Position numbers and translations under genes: made by a program. From Staphylococcus epidermidis (lineage in GTDB: Bacteria > Bacillota > Bacilli > Staphylococcales > Staphylococcaceae), in contig NZ_AP019721.1 in NCBI RefSeq assembly GCF_006742205.1, positions 62,001 through 126,000 on the forward strand: a stretch of 64,000 nucleotides of DNA, read 5' to 3'. The notes beneath the pieces are model-generated. The model did not search any database. It saw nothing but the letters and a program-made list of their open reading frames with translations, and was not told where the DNA came from. Positions 37,073-47,743 of the stretch are shown in pieces. Positions within the stretch are counted from its first letter, which is position 1; the number at the start of each line of letters is the position of its first letter.

Positions 37073-37827
37073 TAATGGTGACTTCCATGATAATCATGTT
37101 ACTCATTGGAATATTTGGAGGATTTATTTCAGGATTGGTTGGTATAGGGGGAGCAATTATCATTTATCCTATGCTTTTATTATTACCACCTTTGGTTGGT
37201 CTACCCACTTATAGTGCTTATATTGCTTCAGGATTAACCTCAAGTCAAGTGTTTTTCAGTACATTGAGTGGATCTTTTAAAGCATATAAAAACAAAGATT
37301 TTTCTAGAACGCTTGTACTTAATATGGGAAGTGGAATGATTATAGGTAGTATACTAGGTGCAATATTAGCGAATTTAATAAATGTACAGTTCGTTAATAT
37401 GGTTTATATTATTATTGCATTATTAGCTCTTATTTTAATGTTTATTAAAGTCGCACCATCTACTAGTCATATTAAGTTTAATCGTCTACTTTTAATTACA
37501 ATAGGTGGTATCATCGGTTTGGTATCTGGTATTGTAGGAGCTGGTGGAGCATTTATTATTATTCCAGTACTACTTGTTATATTTAAATTACCAATGAACA
37601 CGGTGGTTACAAATAGTATTGTAATTGCGTTCATTTCTTCTATTGGAGCATTTATTATTAAATTATTACAGGGTTATATTCCTGTTAATAGTGCAATACC
37701 GTTAATTTTAGGTAGTATACTATTTACGCCTCTAGGTATGAAAATAGGACAAAAAATACCTGATTATATTCAAAAAATGATTGTAAGTATTTTAATCGTC
37801 ATTGCAATCATTAAGTTGATTTTTTAA
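37069..37827 (+). CDS. tauE: TauE/SafE-family sulfite/organosulfur exporter
   Basis: This 252-aa membrane protein has seven or eight helices and the paired glycine-rich motifs GGFISGLVGIGGAIIIYP and GLVSGIVGAGGAFIIIPVL. ATGA overlaps the cstR stop, so the two are translationally coupled. It most likely exports sulfite made by CstB. The closely spaced in-frame ATGs at 37069, 37075 and 37087 leave the exact start open. Confidence 0.9.
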   Translation: MIMVTSMIIMLLIGIFGGFISGLVGIGGAIIIYPMLLLLPPLVGLPTYSAYIASGLTSSQVFFSTLSGSFKAYKNKDFSRTLVLNMGSGMIIGSILGAILANLINVQFVNMVYIIIALLALILMFIKVAPSTSHIKFNRLLLITIGGIIGLVSGIVGAGGAFIIIPVLLVIFKLPMNTVVTNSIVIAFISSIGAFIIKLLQGYIPVNSAIPLILGSILFTPLGMKIGQKIPDYIQKMIVSILIVIAIIKLIF

Positions 37828-37852
37828 GAATATTATATGATAGAAAATCTAT

Positions 37853-37884
37853 TAAAAGCGTCCCAATTATATTGAGACGCTTAA
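37853..37884. terminator. Bidirectional terminator between tauE and arsC
   Basis: AAGCGTC and GACGCTT arms with A/T runs lie between convergent genes. Confidence 0.75.
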
Positions 37885-37887
37885 AGT

Positions 37888-38283
37888 TTATCTAGTTTTA
37901 AATGATTCAATAGCGGTTTTAATTTCGTCTCTAACACGTTGGAATTCTGACCAAGGTTTGCCTGCTGGATCATCAAATCCCCAATGTTCTTTTTTTACAC
38001 TCGGCGGCAATATAGGACAATTCTTGTCAGCATCACTACATAAAGTTACTACTAAATCAGATTGATGTAGTATATTTTGGTCAATTAAATTAGAAGTATG
38101 ATTTGATATATCAATTCCAACTTCTTTCATCGCTTCGATTGCTTTCGGATTGACACCGTGTGCCTCAATACCGCCAGAATATACTTGCCATTCGTCACCT
38201 AAGATTTTTTTACCCCAACCTTCAGCCATTTGGCTACGGCATGAATTACCTGTACATATAAAGTAAATTGTTTTTTTATCCAT
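37888..38283 (-). CDS. arsC: Thioredoxin-linked arsenate reductase ArsC
   Basis: This 131-aa enzyme reduces arsenate to arsenite for export. It has the low-molecular-weight phosphatase loop [15 protein letters not shown] (Cys10, Cys15, Arg16). The redox pair Cys82/Cys89 is in [15 protein letters not shown], and the general acid is in WGFDDPAGK. This is the pI258 type that uses thioredoxin. It is the last gene of arsRBC, 18 bases after arsB. Confidence 0.96.
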   Translation of the reverse strand: MDKKTIYFICTGNSCRSQMAEGWGKKILGDEWQVYSGGIEAHGVNPKAIEAMKEVGIDISNHTSNLIDQNILHQSDLVVTLCSDADKNCPILPPSVKKEHWGFDDPAGKPWSEFQRVRDEIKTAIESFKTR

Positions 38284-38301
38284 AAATAGTTTCCTCTTTT
38301 T

Positions 38302-39908
<1,607 letters not shown>

Positions 39909-40057
39909 TTTTTTTCTCCCTTTCTACTTGGAATCTTTTATATCGTTAATAATTTTTATTGTCATTTGATAAATTACATACTTGCTTAACCCCTAAATTA
40001 TTAACTGGTTTAAAATAGACTCTATTTATCATATAGTTCTCATTATAATCAATAATA

Positions 40058-41803
40058 TCAATATTCTAATACTCGATAAGGTATGACAAAGTAATTATCA
40101 AGACTTTCATTTTTAATCTTGTTTATCCAAAATGATTCATCTTCTTTTTTGTTACTAAAAAGGTCATCACGTTGATTTAGCGTAACTAACGATTGATTAA
40201 CAACCCACCAATTATGGCCTATATTAGCTCTATTTAAATCTTCTACTAAACGTTTAGATTCTAAATAAGGTGTTTTTTCTGCTAATGTTACGATTATCAT
40301 CTGTGTTAAATTTTTATTTTGAATTTTGGGTAATAATGTTTCAACATTACTGGTAGTTTGAGTGGATTTTTTCTTTAATTCTCTATGATGATTTTCACTA
40401 GAATCAAGTAATAGCAAGGTATGGCCTGTAGGAGCTGTATCTACAATTACGTAATCCATGTCTTCTTGATTCTCCATAATGTCACTAAAGGCTTTGAAAA
40501 ATGCTATTTCTTCTGTACAAGGTGATTTTAAATCTTCCATAATATAATCAATATCGTCTTGTGGTGTATCATCATTCACTGTTGCTAGTACTTCTTTTTT
40601 ATATTTTTCTAATGCTTGTTCTTCATCAATATAAGCAGTATTTAAATTACTTGTGGTTTCAACATTAATTTCTTTAGTAGGGTCAGTAGTTGCTAAAAGA
40701 ACACGATATCCTTTATTAGATAATACTGTAGCTAATTGCGTTGCTACTGTCGTTTTACCAACGCCACCTTTTCCCATTGTAAATAAATATTGAACTTTAC
40801 TATTTTCAATTTCATCTATTAATTTATTGAATTGCGGATGATCTTCAACAATAAAGTCATCATTTTCAATTAAGTTATCATCATTTAATAGATTAGTTAA
40901 ACTTTCTATACCTTCTTCTTTCTGCTTTTTATATGGAACGTAATAAGCATGATTGTTATTTAACCATTCAGTAAAATGATTAATGTTTTTATCTTGTTCT
41001 GATTTCATCTGACTCGAAATTAAACCGTGACTTTCTTCTATATAGTTGTTAATGATTACTTTGAATTTAGAAATTGACAGTTGTTGTAATTCTTGTTGCG
41101 CTCTTTGAATTTCATATATAGAAGAGTGACTAGGTCTCGCAACTAACATCATGGTCGTATCATCTTGGTTACGTAGTTTTTCAAGTGCTGAATTATATTT
41201 AACTCTATTTTCATTTAAACCTGATAATTGACCTAAGCAAGAAGCGTCATTACTCGTTGTATTTAAATAATCTGTCCATGCAGAAGGTAATTCAAGCATT
41301 CTCAAGGTGTGACCTGTTGGAGCTGTATCAAATATAATGAAATCAAATTCTTGTTCTAAAGTTTTATCGGATAAAAAATTTGTAAATTCATTAAATGCTG
41401 CTACTTCAACTGTACATGAACCACTTAACTGTTCTTTCATCTCAGCAAGCACATCTTCTGGTAGAATACCCTCATAAGGTTCTATAGATTGTGCTTTATA
41501 ATCGTCTGCAGCAGCAATCGGGTCAAAATTGGCTATAGAGAGATTAGGTATAGGTTGATATTTAGTTAATTTATTAGATAATTCCATTTGAAATACATCT
41601 TGTAAATTACTAGCTGGATCAGTACTTACTAAAGCTACTTTCTTTCCATTCTCTGCTAAGTTTAAAGCAATAAAACTTGATATCGTTGTTTTGCCTACGC
41701 CACCTTTACCAGTAAAAAACAAATATTTTGTTAACTCAACGTTATCTAAATTCAATTTATTTAAGTACTTAACAGCATCCATCTCCACCACAGCATCCTC
41801 CAT
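40058..41803 (-). CDS. arsA: Arsenite-stimulated ATPase ArsA
   Basis: This 581-aa protein has two tandem ATPase halves. Each has a P-loop (FFTGKGGVGKTTISS near residue 30; FTMGKGGVGKTTVATQ near 345) and the DTAPTGHTLRMLELP / DTAPTGHTLLLLDSS signature. Cysteines for metalloid binding include SCLGQLSG, SGSCTVEV and SPCTEEIAF. It energises ArsB. The gene overlaps the arsD end; starts at MED or at MDAVKYLNKL are both possible. Confidence 0.94.
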   Translation of the reverse strand: MEDAVVEMDAVKYLNKLNLDNVELTKYLFFTGKGGVGKTTISSFIALNLAENGKKVALVSTDPASNLQDVFQMELSNKLTKYQPIPNLSIANFDPIAAADDYKAQSIEPYEGILPEDVLAEMKEQLSGSCTVEVAAFNEFTNFLSDKTLEQEFDFIIFDTAPTGHTLRMLELPSAWTDYLNTTSNDASCLGQLSGLNENRVKYNSALEKLRNQDDTTMMLVARPSHSSIYEIQRAQQELQQLSISKFKVIINNYIEESHGLISSQMKSEQDKNINHFTEWLNNNHAYYVPYKKQKEEGIESLTNLLNDDNLIENDDFIVEDHPQFNKLIDEIENSKVQYLFTMGKGGVGKTTVATQLATVLSNKGYRVLLATTDPTKEINVETTSNLNTAYIDEEQALEKYKKEVLATVNDDTPQDDIDYIMEDLKSPCTEEIAFFKAFSDIMENQEDMDYVIVDTAPTGHTLLLLDSSENHHRELKKKSTQTTSNVETLLPKIQNKNLTQMIIVTLAEKTPYLESKRLVEDLNRANIGHNWWVVNQSLVTLNQRDDLFSNKKEDESFWINKIKNESLDNYFVIPYRVLEY

Positions 41804-42116
41804 TTCTCATTTGATTAACTGTAATAATTTCATCGGCTTCTTCTTGGGTAATATAAGCGCCCGTTTTAGCTATATTGCCTTCTATAAAAGTGATTGGTAA
41901 AACTTCATCACCTTTTTCTTGAATTAAACGAATAACTTCTTTATTTTGAATAAATTCATTCGGATTATTGTTCATATTATAACGTTGAACTTCTATTTGA
42001 TTTTGTTTTAAATATTCATTGATTTGGTTCGTCTTTATTAGTGTTTCATCCGGTTCAGGACCACATACCCCAGTAGAACAGCACATAGCTTCTTCGTATA
42101 TTTCAATATTTAACAT
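41769..42116 (-). CDS. arsD: Arsenic metallochaperone ArsD
   Basis: The start is the ATG at 42116 with GAGGTGAG upstream; a frame from 42158 adds a leader without support. The 115-aa protein begins MLNIEIYEEAMCCSTGVCG with the Cys12/Cys13/Cys18-type arsenite site. It ends GGCCGGDGCC with two further vicinal pairs. It delivers As(III) to ArsA and acts as a weak secondary repressor. It overlaps arsA. Confidence 0.94.
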   Translation of the reverse strand: MLNIEIYEEAMCCSTGVCGPEPDETLIKTNQINEYLKQNQIEVQRYNMNNNPNEFIQNKEVIRLIQEKGDEVLPITFIEGNIAKTGAYITQEEADEIITVNQMRNGGCCGGDGCC

Positions 42117-42148
42117 TATACTCACCTCATTAATTAATTTGCGATTAT

Positions 42149-42176
42149 AGACTAACATCTATATAGATTAATGTCT
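42149..42176 (-). promoter_or_regulatory. arsD promoter/operator palindrome
   Basis: A 28-base imperfect palindrome is centred on ATCTATATAGAT (42157-42168) with outer AGAC...GTCT arms. On the minus strand TATAAT lies just downstream with TTAATC 16 bases before it. It probably binds ArsR and/or ArsD. Confidence 0.6.
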
Positions 42177-42636
42177 ATGTTTTTGGTTGAGTTTAAAAAT
42201 TTTGATAAATTTAATTCTTAATAATACAATTTATGAAGAAATTATTTTAATATCTGTGAGAAATACCTAAGTTTATGTAAAATTATAGGTTTTTTTCTTG
42301 CGATAATATATATATTGATTTATATTTGATATATCAAGAAAAATTGATGTATTAAATGATATAAAACTACATTGACAATAAGAAAGTGTGATTGATTACG
42401 AGTAAATCATGCAAGTACTTTAACTTTTGGTTACTTTGTTAGTTATTTAAATCTTGTTATCCTATCAAGAGAAATCAATTTAAAAGAAGCTACAATATTA
42501 TATGTAGAAGGAGTTCTTTAAAGGTAATATTACTCAGTATGGCGAATCAACAAAAAATGACTATAAACAAGCAATTCAAGAATTGAAATAAAGATAATAT
42601 AAACTCAATGAAATATTATAAAAAGGATGGTCTTTT
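42177..42636. other. Intergenic region upstream of the second ars unit
   Basis: It contains the arsR2 operator at 42333-42348. A small plus-strand trace (about 42536-42588) reads YGESTKNDYKQAIQELK and stops, probably the tail of a lost gene. Nothing else is recognised. Confidence 0.45.
42333..42348. promoter_or_regulatory. ArsR-type operator 1
   Basis: ATCAAGAAAAATTGAT is an ATCAA-N6-TTGAT dyad of the kind bound by ArsR/SmtB repressors. The same spacing recurs before the permease. Confidence 0.65.
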
Positions 42637-42957
42637 ATGGAAGTTATTAAAACAAAGACTGATATGAGTGAAGATCAACAGTTTGACTTTTATGAAAAGA
42701 TGTTTAATGCACTTGCCGATAAAATCAGATTAAAAATACTAAATCAAATTAGCCAAAGCTCTAATAAATCATTATGTGTGTGTGATTTAGAAGAGTTATT
42801 AGATATAAAACAATCTAAACTTTCTTATCATTTAAAAAAATTAGTAGATGCAAATGTTCTTATTGCTGAAAAGCATGGCACATGGAATTATTATAAAATT
42901 AATGAGCAACAAATACAGGTTGTTTTAAATGAAGATACTTGTTGTAAGATACTTTAA
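42637..42957 (+). CDS. Second ArsR-family repressor
   Basis: This 106-aa winged-helix protein has a metalloid/thiol site CVCDLEELLDIKQSKLSYHL in the recognition region and ends DTCCKIL. It differs clearly from ArsR at 39594. AAAAGGATGG precedes its ATG. It is followed by the permease and a Cys-pair peptide, and both it and they have ATCAA-N6-TTGAT boxes. It likely controls an organoarsenical or arsenite exporter. Confidence 0.88.
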   Translation: MEVIKTKTDMSEDQQFDFYEKMFNALADKIRLKILNQISQSSNKSLCVCDLEELLDIKQSKLSYHLKKLVDANVLIAEKHGTWNYYKINEQQIQVVLNEDTCCKIL

Positions 42958-43002
42958 GTATCTTTTTTAATGTAGTATTAATCAATTTTTTTTGATTAAT
43001 AC

Positions 43003-43018
43003 ATCAAGAAATATTGAT
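43003..43018. promoter_or_regulatory. ArsR-type operator 2
   Basis: ATCAAGAAATATTGAT repeats the ATCAA-N6-TTGAT dyad between arsR2 and the permease. Just before it, TAATCAATTTTTTTTGATTA (42979-43000) forms a small hairpin. Confidence 0.65.
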
Positions 43019-43044
43019 TAATTAAATTTGGAGGCATTATACTC

Positions 43045-43929
43045 ATGTTAGATTCAATTATGGAATTTATAAAAACATTTGTGATGTTGTTTTTTGAATT
43101 ATTAACACTATTCATCATCGTGAGCTTTATTGTAAGTTTAATTCAACAAGTAGTTTCGGAAGAAAAAATCAAAAGATTTTTGAGCAAGCCTAATCAAGCA
43201 ATTAGTTATGTATTGGGGATGGTGTTTGGTGCTATGACACCATTTTGTTCTTGTTCAACTATTCCAATACTTGCAGGTCTATTAAATTCTAAAGTACCTT
43301 TTGGTCCAGCAATGAGTTTCTTAATATCTTCGCCATTAATGAATCCATTAATGATATTTATGTTATGGGCCTTATTAGGTTGGAAAGTTGCAATAGTTTA
43401 TTTTATTGTACTAGCAATCTTTAGTATCTTAACAGGTTTTGTATTTTCAAAAATGAATTTAGCCGAAACTTATAAAGGTGTAAATGTTAAAGGCGATGGA
43501 TTTTTTGCTAATAAAACGGAATCTCGTTTTAAACAAGCATTAAATGATGCGTGGGCATTTTTATATCCAATGCTTCCTTACCTATTTATTGGTGTATTTA
43601 TTGGAGCGTTCATATATGGATTTGTACCCGAAACATTTATTACTAAATATGCGAGTGGAGGTGGCATTATATCCGTATTTATTGCTTCTATTATAGGTAT
43701 TCCTATGTATATTAGACCTGAAACAATGTTACCTATAGCTGAAGCATTAGCTTCAAAAGGAATGTCGCTTGGGACAGTTGTTGCTTTGATCATTGGTGGT
43801 GCTGGTGCAAGTATTCCAGAAGTTGTATTATTATCGAAACTATTCAAGAAAAAATTTGTAATCTCATTCGTTATCGCCATTTTAGTTGTAGCTATTTCTA
43901 CAGGTTTGATGGTGAACATCGTTATTTAA
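43045..43929 (+). CDS. ArsP/YraQ-family (DUF318) permease
   Basis: This 294-aa membrane protein has eight or so helices. The family motif is GAMTPFCSCSTIPILAGLL with a CSC pair in the pore region, and the second half repeats it as IPMYIRPETMLPIAEAL. Characterised ArsP exports trivalent organoarsenicals such as methylarsenite. The arsR2 gene upstream and the Cys-rich peptide downstream fit such a role. GGAGG lies 10 bases before the start. Confidence 0.85.
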   Translation: MLDSIMEFIKTFVMLFFELLTLFIIVSFIVSLIQQVVSEEKIKRFLSKPNQAISYVLGMVFGAMTPFCSCSTIPILAGLLNSKVPFGPAMSFLISSPLMNPLMIFMLWALLGWKVAIVYFIVLAIFSILTGFVFSKMNLAETYKGVNVKGDGFFANKTESRFKQALNDAWAFLYPMLPYLFIGVFIGAFIYGFVPETFITKYASGGGIISVFIASIIGIPMYIRPETMLPIAEALASKGMSLGTVVALIIGGAGASIPEVVLLSKLFKKKFVISFVIAILVVAISTGLMVNIVI

Positions 43930-43942
43930 AGGAGGTGAGATA

Positions 43943-44071
43943 ATGGGAATCAAAGACGTATTAAAAAAATTAAAACCTCAGGAACAATCTTGTTGTTCAG
44001 TAGAAATTGAAGAAAAAAAAGAGAAGAATGAAAAAGAACAGCAGGATAATAACAATTGTTGTAACAATTAA
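43943..44071 (+). CDS. 42-aa double cysteine-pair peptide after the ArsP-like permease
   Basis: The frame starts 13 bases after the permease stop with a perfect GGAGGTGAG. It starts MGIKDVLKKLKP and contains QSCCSVE, a charged Glu/Lys linker and an end NNCCNN. Two vicinal Cys pairs are ideal for As(III) or other soft metals, as in the ArsD tail. It may be a chaperone for the permease. It is short and easily missed by gene callers. Confidence 0.75.
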   Translation: MGIKDVLKKLKPQEQSCCSVEIEEKKEKNEKEQQDNNNCCNN

Positions 44072-44111
44072 TTTAGAATTTTGTAAAAATAATATACCTC
44101 TAATAAATAAA

Positions 44112-44156
44112 AGAGCGACAAATTCCAATGTAATAGTATGGAATTTGTCGTTCTTT
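44112..44156 (+). terminator. Terminator of the arsR2-permease unit
   Basis: AGAGCGACAAATTCCA and TGGAATTTGTCGTTCTTT arms form a strong stem. Confidence 0.8.
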
Positions 44157-44253
44157 CGTTTCAGTTAAGGAAAATGATTTTGCTTGTTTAATATTCTTTA
44201 AGACTTATAACAAAAAGACGTTAATTGAAAACCACATCATTACCTATTAAGCA

Positions 44254-44276
44254 GAAGCGTATCGTAAGTGAGGCGG
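44254..44276 (+). other. SCC attachment-like site 4
   Basis: The site is an exact 23-base match to site 3, and about 45 bases before it are also shared (TTAATTGAAA, then AACC[A/G]CATCATTA and TAAGCAGAAGCG). It ends the cst/ars module. No further core-like site in the same form is seen to the right, so this is the likely island-chromosome junction. The 150 bases to the lipoprotein gene hold only its promoter region. Confidence 0.75.
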
Positions 44277-44423
44277 ATTTTATTTATTAATTATGAAAGT
44301 AAAATAAAATTTGAATTACATCTTAAATGTATTATATATTCATTGTTTGGTAATATGTAGATGTTTAAGAATTTGATTTATATAATGTTTACCAATTTAT
44401 GATAAATAGAAAGATGTGGAAAT

Positions 44424-45209
44424 ATGAAACATTCAAGCAAAATAATAGTATTTGTAAGTTTCTTAATTTTAACGATTTTTATTGGAGGATGTGGTTTTAT
44501 AAATAAAGAAGATAGTAAAGAAACGGAAATCAAACAAAACTTTAATAAAATGTTAAACGTGTATCCAACTAAAAATCTAGAGGATTTTTACGATAAAGAG
44601 GGCTATCGTGATGAAGAGTTTGATAAAGATGACAAAGGAACTTGGATTATTAGATCTGAAATGACAAAACAGCCAAAAGGTAAAATTATGATCTCAAGAG
44701 GTATGGTTCTCTATATCAATCGCAATACTAGAACAACAAAAGGATACTTTTTAATTAGTGAGATAACAGAGGACAAAAATGGCTTTGCGCATAATAAAGA
44801 TAAAAAATATCCTGTCGTAATGAAACATAATAAAATTATTCCAACGAAGCCTATACCAGACGATAAGTTAAAAAAAGAAATTGAGAACTTTAAATTTTTT
44901 GTGCAATATGGCAATTTTAAAAACTTAAAAGATTATAAAGACGGAGAGATATCTTACAATCCTAATGTTCCTAGTTATTCTGCGAAATATCAATTGAGTA
45001 ATAATGACTATAACGTGAAACAATTAAGAAAAAGATATGACATCCCAACTAAAAAAGCACCTAAATTATTGTTAAAAGGGGATGGCGACTTAAAAGGGGC
45101 ATCTGTAGGTCGTAAAGACCTAGAATTCACCTTTGTAGAGAATAAGGAAGAAAACATCTTTTTTACAGATAGTATTAATTTCAAACCGACTGAGCGTGAT
45201 GAATCATGA
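44424..45209 (+). CDS. Staphylococcal tandem-type lipoprotein 1 of 3
   Basis: This 261-aa lipoprotein has signal [20 protein letters not shown] and lipobox IGGC. The leader and upstream sequence (TGTTTGGTAATAT, AAGATGTG) match the island copy at 19889. The body has [42 protein letters not shown] and [17 protein letters not shown]. It is membrane anchored at the cell surface and heads a three-gene array. Confidence 0.94.
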
Positions 45210-45450
45210 ACAGTACTGAATATAAAAAGTAACTCTGAAGAAACAAGTTCGGTATCTAAAATAGTTATGAAATAGAACATGCGAATCATAAAAGAGATAA
45301 AAGCTGAAGAAAAAACACTGCTAACATAAATAATGAGACATTGCCACGCTTTCAGTAAAAATTTAAAAAGTTTAACTAAAGACGATTGTGTAGTTAGTAC
45401 AATCTTTGAATTGGATTCAATGAGTAATAATTTAATGAATAATCTGGACT
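45206..45450 (+). pseudogene. Decayed small T7SS-effector-like gene 1
   Basis: After the lipoprotein a start-like ATG gives only MNSTEYKK. The following DNA can be read in broken frames as EETSSVSKIVMK and later NLKSLTKDDCVVSTIFEL and [10 protein letters not shown]. The repeated unit after the third lipoprotein makes the family clearer. I infer remnants of the SACOL2603-type (TIGR04197) secreted effectors. Confidence 0.45.
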
Positions 45451-45680
45451 AATTAATTTAGAAGCATATCAAAGTGAAGCATTTTGTAAAAGTATAAATA
45501 AAGTAAAATCAGAAAGATGTGAGCCAATGCGTTATCTAAAGAGAATAACTATATACATAAGTTTATTAATTTTGGTAAGTGGTTGTGGAAACAATAAAGA
45601 AGCTGAAATCAAACAAAACTTTAATAAAACGTTAAGTATGTATCCAATTAAAAATCTAGAAAACTTTTATGATAAAGAAG
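45219..45680 (+). repeat. Direct repeat, copy A (period about 1.1 kb)
   Basis: About 460 bases are nearly identical to 46318-46779, offset by 1099 bases. The repeat covers the decayed small gene, the leader and the first 50 codons of the lipoprotein gene. Only a few single-base changes are visible, so the duplication or conversion is recent. Confidence 0.85.
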
Positions 45681-46282
45681 GTTTTCGAGATGAAGAGTTT
45701 GATAAAGATGACAAAGGAACTTGGATTATTAATTCTAAAATGATTGTTGAACCGAAAGGGAAAGATATGGAAGCAAGAGGGATGGTTTTACATATAAATA
45801 GAAATACGAGAACAACTAAAGGTGACTTTATTATAAAACGAATAACAGAAGATAATAAAGGAATACCTGATGTTAAAGATAAAAAGTATCCAGTAAAAAT
45901 GGAAAACAACAAAATTATCCCAACAAAGCAAATTAAAGATAAAAAATTAAAAAAAGAAATTGAGAACTTTAAATTTTTTGTGCAATATGGCAATTTTAAA
46001 AACTTAAAGCATTATAAAGACGGAGAGATATCTTACAATCCTAATGTACCTAGTTATTCTGCGAAATATCAATTGAGTAATAATGGTTATAACGTGAAAC
46101 AATTAAGAAAAAGATATGATATTCCAACGAATCAAGCTCTTAAATTATTATTGAAAGGGACAGGAGATTTAAAAGGATCCTCTGTAGGTTATAACCATCT
46201 TGAATTTACTTTTGTAGAAAATAAAAAAGAAAATATTTATTTTACTGACAGTATAAACTTTAACCCAAGTAGGGGGGATTAA
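45527..46282 (+). CDS. Staphylococcal tandem-type lipoprotein 2 of 3
   Basis: This 251-aa lipoprotein has signal [20 protein letters not shown] (lipobox VSGC). The first 50 residues are nearly identical to those of copy 3, whereas the middle ([19 protein letters not shown]) differs. The same DUF576/Lpl blocks recur. AGAAAGATGTGAG precedes the ATG. The mosaic pattern suggests gene conversion. Confidence 0.94.
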   Translation: MRYLKRITIYISLLILVSGCGNNKEAEIKQNFNKTLSMYPIKNLENFYDKEGFRDEEFDKDDKGTWIINSKMIVEPKGKDMEARGMVLHINRNTRTTKGDFIIKRITEDNKGIPDVKDKKYPVKMENNKIIPTKQIKDKKLKKEIENFKFFVQYGNFKNLKHYKDGEISYNPNVPSYSAKYQLSNNGYNVKQLRKRYDIPTNQALKLLLKGTGDLKGSSVGYNHLEFTFVENKKENIYFTDSINFNPSRGD

Positions 46283-46283
46283 G

Positions 46284-46548
46284 TATGTATCAAACTGAAT
46301 ATAAAATAAAACCGGGCAATATAAAAAGTAACTTTGAAGAAACAAGTTCGGTATCTAAAATGGTTATGAAATAGAACATGCGAATCATAAAAGAGATAAA
46401 AGCTGAAGAAAAAACACTGCTAACATAAATAATGAGACATTGCCACGCTTTCAGTAAAAATTTAAAAAGTTTAACTAAAGACGATTGTGTAGTTAGTACA
46501 ATCTTTGAATTGGATTCAATGAGTAATAATTTAATGAATAATCTGGAC
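46284..46548 (+). pseudogene. Decayed small T7SS-effector-like gene 2
   Basis: The start MYQTEYKIKPGNIKSNFEET runs on to SSVSKMVMK and then a stop. Further pieces ([27 protein letters not shown]) follow after frame breaks. The TxYxIKxGNIKSN start is like the small secreted SACOL2603-type effector family as I remember it. Confidence 0.5.
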
Positions 46549-46779
46549 TAATTAATTTAGAAGCATATCAAAGTGAAGCATTTTGTAAAAGTATAAATAA
46601 AGTAAAATCAGAAAGATGTGAGCCAATGCGTTATCTAAAGAGAATAACTATATACATAAGTTTATTAATTTTGGTAAGTGGTTGTGGAAACAGTAAAGAA
46701 GCTGAAATCAAACAAAACTTTAATAAAACGTTAAGTATGTATCCAATTAAAAATCTAGAAAACTTTTATGATAAAGAGG
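46318..46779 (+). repeat. Direct repeat, copy B
   Basis: This is the second copy of the 460-base unit described at 45219. It also contains AGAAGCATATCAAAGTGAAGC before the lipoprotein leader. Confidence 0.85.
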
Positions 46780-47387
46780 GCTATCGAGATGAAGAGTTTG
46801 ATAAAAAGGATAAAGGAACTTGGATAGTTCATTCTGAAATGACCATTGAACCAAAAGGAAAGAGTATGGAAACTAGAGGAATGGTTTTGTATATCAATCG
46901 AAATACTAGAACAACAAAAGGGTATTATTTTATAAATGAAATTACAGATGATAGTAATGGTAGACCAAAAGATGATGAAAAGAGATATCCTGTAAAAATG
47001 GAACACAATAAAATTATTCCAACGAAGCCAATACCTAATGACAAACTAAAAAAAGAAATTGAAAACTTCAAATTTTTTGTACAATATGCCAACTTTAAAG
47101 ATATTAATGATTATAAAAACGGGGATATTTCATACAATCCTAATGTTCCTAGTTATTCTGCGAAATATCAACTGAATAATAATGACTATAACGTGAAACA
47201 ATTAAGAAAAAGATATGATATTCCAACGAAGCAAGCACCTAAATTATTGTTAAAAGGTGATGGCGACTTAAAAGGCTCATCTGTAGGTTCTAAAAATTTA
47301 GAATTTACTTTTGTAGAAAATAAAGAAGAAAATATATTTTTTACAGATGCAGTACAATTCACTCCTAGCGAGAATGATGAATCATGA
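46626..47387 (+). CDS. Staphylococcal tandem-type lipoprotein 3 of 3
   Basis: This 253-aa lipoprotein has the same signal and lipobox as copy 2. The body differs in the middle ([19 protein letters not shown]) and at [19 protein letters not shown]. It ends in PSENDES. The stop overlaps the start of the third decayed partner gene by 4 bases, as expected if the two were once coupled. Confidence 0.94.
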   Translation: MRYLKRITIYISLLILVSGCGNSKEAEIKQNFNKTLSMYPIKNLENFYDKEGYRDEEFDKKDKGTWIVHSEMTIEPKGKSMETRGMVLYINRNTRTTKGYYFINEITDDSNGRPKDDEKRYPVKMEHNKIIPTKPIPNDKLKKEIENFKFFVQYANFKDINDYKNGDISYNPNVPSYSAKYQLNNNDYNVKQLRKRYDIPTKQAPKLLLKGDGDLKGSSVGSKNLEFTFVENKEENIFFTDAVQFTPSENDES

Positions 47388-47560
47388 GTAAAACAGATTA
47401 TCAAATAAAACTTGGTAATATAAAATGTAATTCTGAATAAACTAGCTCAGTATCCAAAATCATTTCTGAAATTGAAAAAGCGAATAATAATGGTTTGGAA
47501 AAATGTCAAAGGTCATTCGATGGATGGTTTTTTATGAGTTCACCTAGAAGTGACTGAAAA
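47384..47560 (+). pseudogene. Decayed small T7SS-effector-like gene 3
   Basis: ATGAGTAAAACAGATT starts [18 protein letters not shown] and stops. In the same frame after the stop it reads TSSVSKIISEIEKANNNGLE, then FDGWFFMSSPRSD. This matches my memory of the SACOL2603-like (TIGR04197) type VII secretion effectors. A nonsense codon and later damage make it a pseudogene. Confidence 0.55.
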
Positions 47561-47602
47561 TAATCAGTAGTCTTAAGATGATTTTTCATATGGAAATTCA
47601 TA

Positions 47603-47638
47603 AAGCATCCTTCATCACAAAGTGAAGGATGTTATGTT
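47603..47638 (+). terminator. Terminator before mscS
   Basis: AGCATCCTTCATCAC-AAA-GTGAAGGATGTT. It is almost the same as the one after mscS at 48663. Confidence 0.7.
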
Positions 47639-47743
47639 TATTTATAAGTGTTATATTTAGAAATGACTTACTGCTCATTATCTATAAAGATTTATACATT
47701 GAAAATATTGATTGTTTTAACAATAGGAGGTCATGTTGTTATT

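Noticed and set aside
43578..43919. 113-codon minus-strand frame opposite the ArsP-like permease
   Set aside because: It is antisense to a clear membrane protein, with no start signal.
45460..45482. AGAAGCATATCAAAGTGAAGC before lipoproteins 2 and 3 as further att sites
   Set aside because: It resembles the core only over about 10 bases, lacks the flanking inverted repeat and is part of the 460-base duplication.
45219..46779. Repeats in the lipoprotein array as a CRISPR-like array
   Set aside because: Only two long copies exist with coding content; there are no short repeats or spacers. I see no CRISPR array or cas gene in the window.
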